Part shown: piece after piece, positions 6,619 to 9,903 of the stretch
How positions within the stretch are numbered: position 1 is the first letter of the stretch
Layout: the number at the start of each line of letters is the position of its first letter
Assembly (NCBI GenBank): GCA_035461175.1
Contig: DATHVR010000193.1
Coordinates: forward strand, 1 to 9,903
DNA: 9,903 bases
Direction of reading: 5' to 3'
Origin: DATHVR01 sp035461175
Lineage (GTDB): Bacteria > Actinomycetota > Acidimicrobiia > Spongiisociales > ZC4RG35
Notes under the pieces: model-generated
Seen by the model: only the letters and a program-made list of their open reading frames with translations
Told to the model about the DNA's origin: nothing
Database searches by the model: none
Translations under genes and position numbers: made by a program

Positions 6619-6996
6619 ATGGATACGAAACGACTGACGATCCCGGTATCTCCGGGGGCCCCGCACCAGGCCCGGAGCGCCGTGGCCGAGACTCTCGGCC
6701 CCCGGCACCCACGCCTGGAGGCGGTGCTGCTCGCCACCAGCGAAATCGTATCCAACGCCGTCCAGCACGGAAATCTCGGCCCCGAAGATTCCATCTGCCT
6801 GGAGATCGATCGACCCGACGACCGGGTCCGGGTGACGGTCACCCACCCCGGTGTGGCCGTCACATCCACCCGCCGCACCGCTCCTGGTCCGGGTGGATGG
6901 GGCCTCAAAATCGTCGATTCCCTCGCCGGGGACTGGGGCATTCGCCACGGTCGGGAGGGTGTCTGCGCCTGGTTCGAAATCCAGGCGGCGGCATGA
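6619..6996 (+). CDS. rsbW: RsbW-like anti-sigma factor / serine kinase (HATPase_c_2 domain)
   Basis: The protein is 125 residues, one GHKL ATPase domain, slightly shorter than SpoIIAB or RsbW. The N box LLATSEIVSNAVQHG (37-51) keeps E42 and N46, needed for catalysis and Mg binding. The G2 region GPGGWGLKIVDSLA (90-103) keeps the glycines. The fold ends with AWFEI (117-121). In the G1 box the usual aspartate that contacts adenine appears to be H76 (VTVTHPG), which may alter ATP binding. By family role it binds and inhibits the sigma factor encoded two genes downstream and phosphorylates the RsbV-like partner. It is the first gene of the operon, 42 bp ahead of rsbV and divergent from the phosphatase. 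ATG 6619 has no ribosome site, consistent with a near-leaderless transcript. Confidence 0.85.
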   Translation: MDTKRLTIPVSPGAPHQARSAVAETLGPRHPRLEAVLLATSEIVSNAVQHGNLGPEDSICLEIDRPDDRVRVTVTHPGVAVTSTRRTAPGPGGWGLKIVDSLAGDWGIRHGREGVCAWFEIQAAA

Positions 6997-7038
6997 GAGT
7001 ATTCTCTATGCCACTCCCCCTACCCGCATCGAGGAATA

Positions 7039-7383
7039 GTGACCACCGGTCCCAAGTACCGCATTCAGGAGAATCCATCTGATTCGAGCCGGATCATCAC
7101 GGTCTCCGGCGAGATCGACCTCGCCTCCGCCCCCAAACTGGAGGAGGCGCTCGTTACCGAACCCGATCAAAGGGTGATCGTCGACCTCCTCGAGGTGGGG
7201 TTCATGGATTCGACCGGCCTGCGGTCGCTCCTTTCCGCCCGTGAGGCACTGGAGGCGGCCGGCGGGCGCCTCCTGCTCGTGTTCGAGGAGGGACCGGTGG
7301 AGAGAATCCTGGATCTCACCGGACTGGCCGACCGGTTCGAGACATTTTCCTCGCTGGAGGCGGCCACCCGGGCGGCGGGCTGA
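7039..7383 (+). CDS. rsbV: RsbV-like anti-sigma factor antagonist (STAS domain)
   Basis: The protein is 114 residues, a single STAS domain of standard length. It starts at GTG 7039 with GAGG at 7031-7034 just upstream. ITVSGEIDLASAPKLEEAL (20-38) is the typical STAS start. VIVDLLEVGFMDSTGLRSLL (46-65) contains the phosphorylation loop DSTG. S58 is the expected kinase target, the same number as S58 of SpoIIAA. Unphosphorylated protein binds RsbW and releases sigma; phosphorylation by RsbW inactivates it and the divergent phosphatase reactivates it. Its stop overlaps the sigma start (TGATG), so antagonist and sigma are translationally coupled. Confidence 0.92.
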   Translation: MTTGPKYRIQENPSDSSRIITVSGEIDLASAPKLEEALVTEPDQRVIVDLLEVGFMDSTGLRSLLSAREALEAAGGRLLLVFEEGPVERILDLTGLADRFETFSSLEAATRAAG

Positions 7384-8444
7384 TGCCCGCCCTGACCACA
7401 AGAATCGAGCTCACACCCTCCGAGATCGCGCCCTATCTGGCCCGGCGAGTGGTGGGGGCCCTGATCGACCGGGGACCGGCGATCAAACAGATCGACGCCG
7501 CCCTCCTCGCCTCGGAGCTGGTCACGGCCGCCTCCGCGGGCGACTCGCCCATCATCCTGTCGATACGGGCCTCGGCGGGAGTGGCCCGGGTCGAGGTGTC
7601 ATCCCATGAAAGCCTGCTGGTCGACGACCTGGTCAGTTCCCTCCTCGAACGCCTGGCCGACCGCTACGAGGCAGGCCCCCCTGCCTGGTTTGAACTCGAC
7701 CTCATACGCCGGGTTCGCCTCGACGACCTCAACGAGGAGGATCTGTGGGAGCGAGTCGCCGGCGACCGCGCCGCCCGCGACGAGATCTTCTCCCGCTATG
7801 AGGGGTTCGCCGGCGCCATCGCCCGCCGCTACCGACGCGGCAGCGAGCGGGCCGACGTCGACCAGGTCGCCTTCATGGCACTGGTCGGGGCCATCGACCG
7901 CTTCGACCCCGCCCGTGGCGTCAAGTTCTCGACCTTCGCCGGGAAGACGATCAGCGGGGAGTTGAAGAAGTATCTGCGCGACACCGCCTGGGCGATCAAG
8001 GTTCCCCGCAGCCTGAAGGAATCGGTGCTGTTCGTGACCAAGGAGCGCAACCGGCTCAACCAGGAACTGGGCCGCAAACCCACCACGGCCGAGATCGCGG
8101 CGGTGACCGGGCTCTCGGACGACGAGGTGGAGGAGGCCATCGAGGCCGGCCAGGCATTCGGCGCCACCTCCCTCGACGCCCCCATCGGCGAGGATTCCGG
8201 GGCCACGATCATGGACATGCTCAGCGACGACTCCGCCGCCCTCGTCGACGCCGAGCGGTGGTGGATGATTGAGCCCCTCCTGGCCGAACTATCCGAACGC
8301 GACCAGCAGGTCCTGCACATGAGATTCTTCGAGGACATGAGCCAATCCGAGATCGCCGACGTCATCGGCGTGTCCCAGATGCAGGTGTCGCGCATCCTGT
8401 CGGGGATTTTCGAACGCATCAAGACCGAGGTCGAGGCGAGCTGA
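7383..8444 (+). CDS. SigB/SigF-family sigma factor with an N-terminal degenerate RsbW-like domain
   Basis: The protein is 353 residues, about 90-100 more than usual for this family. The C-terminal part is a normal SigB/SigF sigma: region 2 around RYEGFAGAIARRY to KVPRSLKES (138-213), with DVDQVAFMALVGAIDRFD and KFSTFAGKTISGELKKYLRD; region 3 (about 214-260); and region 4 with the helix-turn-helix LSERDQQVLHMRFFEDMSQ to MQVSRI (303-338). Residues 1-108 align with the neighbouring RsbW: AP-x2-AR-x2-V, then LLASELVTAA (41-50) against LLATSEIVSNA, then VARVEVS, then LLERLADRY and AWFEL (101-105) against AWFEI. E45 is kept. The N-box asparagine is A49, the G1 aspartate is missing and the G2 glycines are gone, so ATP binding and kinase activity are not expected. 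The whole length is one open frame starting at the TGATG overlap with rsbV. The fusion is read directly; its role is inference. Confidence 0.88.
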   Translation: MPALTTRIELTPSEIAPYLARRVVGALIDRGPAIKQIDAALLASELVTAASAGDSPIILSIRASAGVARVEVSSHESLLVDDLVSSLLERLADRYEAGPPAWFELDLIRRVRLDDLNEEDLWERVAGDRAARDEIFSRYEGFAGAIARRYRRGSERADVDQVAFMALVGAIDRFDPARGVKFSTFAGKTISGELKKYLRDTAWAIKVPRSLKESVLFVTKERNRLNQELGRKPTTAEIAAVTGLSDDEVEEAIEAGQAFGATSLDAPIGEDSGATIMDMLSDDSAALVDAERWWMIEPLLAELSERDQQVLHMRFFEDMSQSEIADVIGVSQMQVSRILSGIFERIKTEVEAS

Positions 8445-8461
8445 CCGTCGCTCCCCCTCCC

Positions 8462-8487
8462 CCGCCGGGCGCCGTGGCCCCCGGCGG
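8462..8487. other. Weak GC-rich hairpin after the sigma gene
   Basis: CCGCCGGG (8462-8469) pairs with CCCGGCGG (8480-8487), an 8-bp stem with a 10-nt loop, 17 bp past the sigma stop. There is no T tract on either side. It could attenuate read-through from sigma into dps, or end a short leftward transcript from the minus-strand promoter at 8510-8533. Low-complexity GC sequence makes chance likely. Confidence 0.35.
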
Positions 8488-8509
8488 CGGGAAGGACTCC
8501 AACCCTTGG

Positions 8510-8533
8510 TACCCGGCCGTGTCGATGCCAAAC
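8510..8533 (-). promoter_or_regulatory. Leftward SigB/SigF-type promoter, antisense to the sigma gene
   Basis: On the minus strand GTTT (8533-8530) is followed after exactly 15 bp by GGGTA (8514-8510), the same geometry as the dps and lipoprotein promoters. Transcription would start near 8500 and run into the 3' end of the sigma gene on the opposite strand. No minus-strand gene lies downstream. The two -35 elements of this site and the dps promoter are only 4 bp apart. Activity is inferred from the motif alone. Confidence 0.45.
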
Positions 8534-8537
8534 CTCT

Positions 8538-8562
8538 GTTTCGACCGACGTGACCCGGGTAG
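8538..8562 (+). promoter_or_regulatory. SigB/SigF-type promoter of dps
   Basis: GTTT (8538-8541) and GGGTAG (8557-8562) are separated by 15 bp, a close match to the mycobacterial SigF consensus. Expected transcription start is near 8569, about 25 nt before ATG 8595, leaving room for the GGAAAG ribosome site (8583-8588). The site also decides the dps start, because an upstream in-frame GTG at 8550 would place the promoter inside the coding region. Confidence 0.75.
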
Positions 8563-8594
8563 GACTGGTGGTGTCCCTATTCGGAAAGCAGGCA

Positions 8595-9092
8595 ATGCCC
8601 ACCTACACCGTCCCCGGTATGACCAAGAAGGACGCCACGTCCGTCATCAAAACCCTCTCGGACCGCCTGGCGTCCCTGATCGATCTCAGCCTCACGCTCA
8701 AGCACGTTCACTGGAACGTGGTGGGCGAAGGATTCATCGCCGTCCACAAGATGCTCGACCCCCAGGTCGAGGCGGTCCGCAGCATGGTGGATGAGACCGC
8801 CGAGCGAATCGCCACCCTCGGCGGTGTCCCCAAGGGCACCCCCGGGTCTGTCGTCGAGACCCGCAGCTGGGACGACTACTCGCTCGACCGGGCCACGGTG
8901 GTTACACACCTCCACCAGGTCGAAGCCGTCTACTCGGGGGTCATCGAGGATCATCGCAAGGCCCAGGACTCGATCGGCGACACCGACCCCGTGAGCGAGG
9001 ACATGCTCATCGGCCAGCTCGCCAAACTCGAGCAGTATCAGTGGTTCGTCCGCGCCCACCTCGAGAACGCCGAGGGCGAAATCGAGAGCTGA
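8595..9092 (+). CDS. dps: Dps-family ferritin-like DNA-protection protein
   Basis: Starting at ATG 8595 the protein has 165 residues, typical for Dps (E. coli 167). Dps forms dodecamers that oxidise Fe(II) with hydrogen peroxide, store iron and often bind DNA, protecting cells in starvation and oxidative stress. All five ferroxidase ligands line up with E. coli Dps at a constant offset of 12: H39 in HVHWNVVG, H51 and D55 in AVHKMLD, D66 and E70 in VDETAERIATLGG. The short N-terminus MPTYTVPGMTKKDA has one KK pair and no long basic tail, so DNA binding may be weak. The SigB/SigF-type promoter just upstream, with the sigma gene next door, makes it a likely direct target of the switch. Two hairpins follow the stop. 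Confidence 0.93.
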   Translation: MPTYTVPGMTKKDATSVIKTLSDRLASLIDLSLTLKHVHWNVVGEGFIAVHKMLDPQVEAVRSMVDETAERIATLGGVPKGTPGSVVETRSWDDYSLDRATVVTHLHQVEAVYSGVIEDHRKAQDSIGDTDPVSEDMLIGQLAKLEQYQWFVRAHLENAEGEIES

Positions 9093-9106
9093 CGCTGACG
9101 AGGTTT

Positions 9107-9151
9107 CTGTGGGTCGTATCTGACACCTGAGGTGCCGAGAACGACCCACAG
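9107..9151. terminator. Long nested hairpin downstream of dps
   Basis: CTGTGGGTCGT (9107-9117) pairs perfectly with ACGACCCACAG (9141-9151). Inside the loop CACC (9124-9127) pairs with GGTG (9131-9134) about the same centre. It starts 14 bp after the dps stop. It may be a terminator or 3'-end stabiliser; without a T tract a regulatory palindrome is an alternative. Confidence 0.55.
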
Positions 9152-9161
9152 CACGAAACGC

Positions 9162-9195
9162 CTGCGGCCCCCTATCCCCCCGCCGGGGGCCGCAG
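9162..9195. terminator. GC-rich hairpin terminator downstream of dps
   Basis: CTGCGGCCCCC (9162-9172) and GGGGGCCGCAG (9185-9195) form a perfect 11-bp stem with a 12-nt loop, directly after the first dps hairpin. The strength and position fit a tandem actinobacterial terminator lacking a T tract. Confidence 0.65.
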
Positions 9196-9210
9196 CCACG
9201 TTCTGAGTCG

Positions 9211-9224
9211 CCTACGCCCGTAGG
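9211..9224. other. 14-bp palindrome before the last reading frame
   Basis: CCTACG (9211-9216) and CGTAGG (9219-9224) flank a 2-bp centre, immediately before the possible starts at 9224 and 9228. It could be an operator; nothing else supports it. Confidence 0.3.
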
Positions 9225-9227
9225 TGG

Positions 9228-9903
9228 ATGGGCATCCTCGGCGTCGACCGGGTCACGGCTTCGGCCGGCCCGCACGCCGCTCTCCTCGCCCCCTTTTTTC
9301 CCGACCTCGCCCCCGACCCGGCCCGGGCGCGGGCCATGCCCACTGTTCGATCCAGGGCTTTCGCTACAACTCAGTGGTGCTGGCGGATGAGATCGCGGCC
9401 CGACTCGGCCGGCACCGGACCCCGTCACGGGTAGTGGACCCGGTGGGGAGGCTGGTCGGAGCCATATCCCGCTCGCCCGCCCTGATGTCCCAGAAGGGGT
9501 ACCTGGTGGACGTGATCCGACCCGGACCGGCGGGATGGGAGACAGGCGGTCTCCAGCCGCTCACCGCCTTCGAGTCCGGAGTGGGAAGGGCTCGCGGCCG
9601 GTGTCGAGGCCGGACCGGACGGCATCCAGCCCGCCCTCTACGTTCGGAGGGGAACCGAAATCGAACGTCATCTTCTCCCGGCCGACCCTTTCCTCCGGTT
9701 CGAAGGACCCGAGGTGCAAGGGCAGGTTCGGGCACTACTGGCACGGGAGGTGGCGGCATCAGCCCCATCGAGTCGCTCGCGGGGGGAATCCTGAGCCTGG
9801 CCTTTGGTGCCCTGCTCGGCTCGACGATCGCCGCCGCCGCCCCGGAGATGTCGGTAACACCGATCCTCGCCCCGGCGGGCGCACTGGTCGGGGCGATGCT
9901 GGC
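9228..9903 (+). pseudogene. Unrecognised coding-like region with frame changes, running off the window
   Basis: No single frame is protein-like throughout, but protein-like segments with strong G/C third positions follow one another. Frame 3 runs from ATG 9228 (MGILGVDRVTASAGPHAALL) to about 9340. Frame 2 follows to about 9578 (GFRYNSVVLADEIAARLG, then GYLVDVIRPGPAGWE). Frame 3 resumes from 9579 (EWEGLAAGVEAGPDGIQPAL, then ERHLLPADPFLRFEGPEVQG) and would stop at 9794. Frame 2 returns from about 9758 to the end (SLAGGILSLAFGALLG, a likely membrane segment). This needs a -1, a +1 and a -1 change. Frame 2 is technically open from 9224 to the end, but its middle is an Arg/Gly/Pro-rich shadow. The last piece could instead be a separate membrane-protein gene. 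I recognise no family. Decay and sequencing error are both possible. Confidence 0.45.

Noticed and set aside
8550..8594. Upstream GTG start for dps giving 15 more residues
   Set aside because: The extension overlaps the GGGTAG promoter element and lacks a ribosome site; ATG 8595 matches Dps N-termini.
9424..9432. GGGTAG at 9428 as another SigB/SigF-type -10
   Set aside because: No GTTT-like element lies 14-17 bp upstream and it falls within coding-like sequence.
9364..9768. Long minus-strand open frame opposite the last region
   Set aside because: It is Pro/Arg/Ser-rich without domain-like text, whereas plus-strand segments show G/C third-position bias. It is a shadow.

Overview
The window is GC-rich (about 70%) and has strong G/C preference at third codon positions. 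It carries a SigB/SigF-type partner-switching cassette, a WHG-type TetR regulator and a Dps. This points to a member of the Actinomycetota, perhaps an uncultured lineage such as Acidimicrobiia, although the sequence alone does not fix the class.

Layout. Positions 1-263 hold copies of a ~40-bp hairpin repeat (G6-TCGT-C6 followed by TTGAATATC). Next is a cyclopropane-fatty-acid synthase-like gene on + (319-1519), readable only through two -1 frameshifts. Two minus-strand genes follow: an enoyl-CoA hydratase/isomerase-family protein (2308-3054) and a class I SAM methyltransferase (1554-2297), probably co-transcribed. A near-perfect 44-bp palindrome (3139-3182) sits in the divergent intergenic region before an alpha/beta hydrolase-tetR pair (3228-4579). 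A short lipoprotein gene (4633-4806) and a strong bidirectional UUCG hairpin terminator come next.

The core of the window, 4574-9092, is a complete stress-sigma switch. It has a membrane-anchored PP2C/SpoIIE-type phosphatase (minus, 4851-6518). Divergent from it lies a three-gene operon of an RsbW-like anti-sigma kinase, an RsbV-like STAS antagonist and a SigB/SigF-family sigma factor. Dps follows on the same strand. The sigma factor is unusual: its first ~108 residues look like a degenerate copy of an RsbW-type HATPase domain fused to sigma regions 2-4.

GTTT-N15-GGGTA elements, the SigB/SigF promoter type, occur upstream of dps, upstream of the small lipoprotein, and on the minus strand next to the dps promoter, pointing back into the sigma gene. 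A weaker version (GGTTA-N16-GGGTA) precedes the operon itself. The proposed circuit is as follows. A membrane signal activates the phosphatase, which dephosphorylates RsbV. RsbV then captures RsbW and frees the sigma factor, which transcribes its own operon, dps (iron/DNA protection) and the lipoprotein.

The right end (9228-9903) is coding-like but unrecognised. It needs three frame changes to read through and runs off the window.
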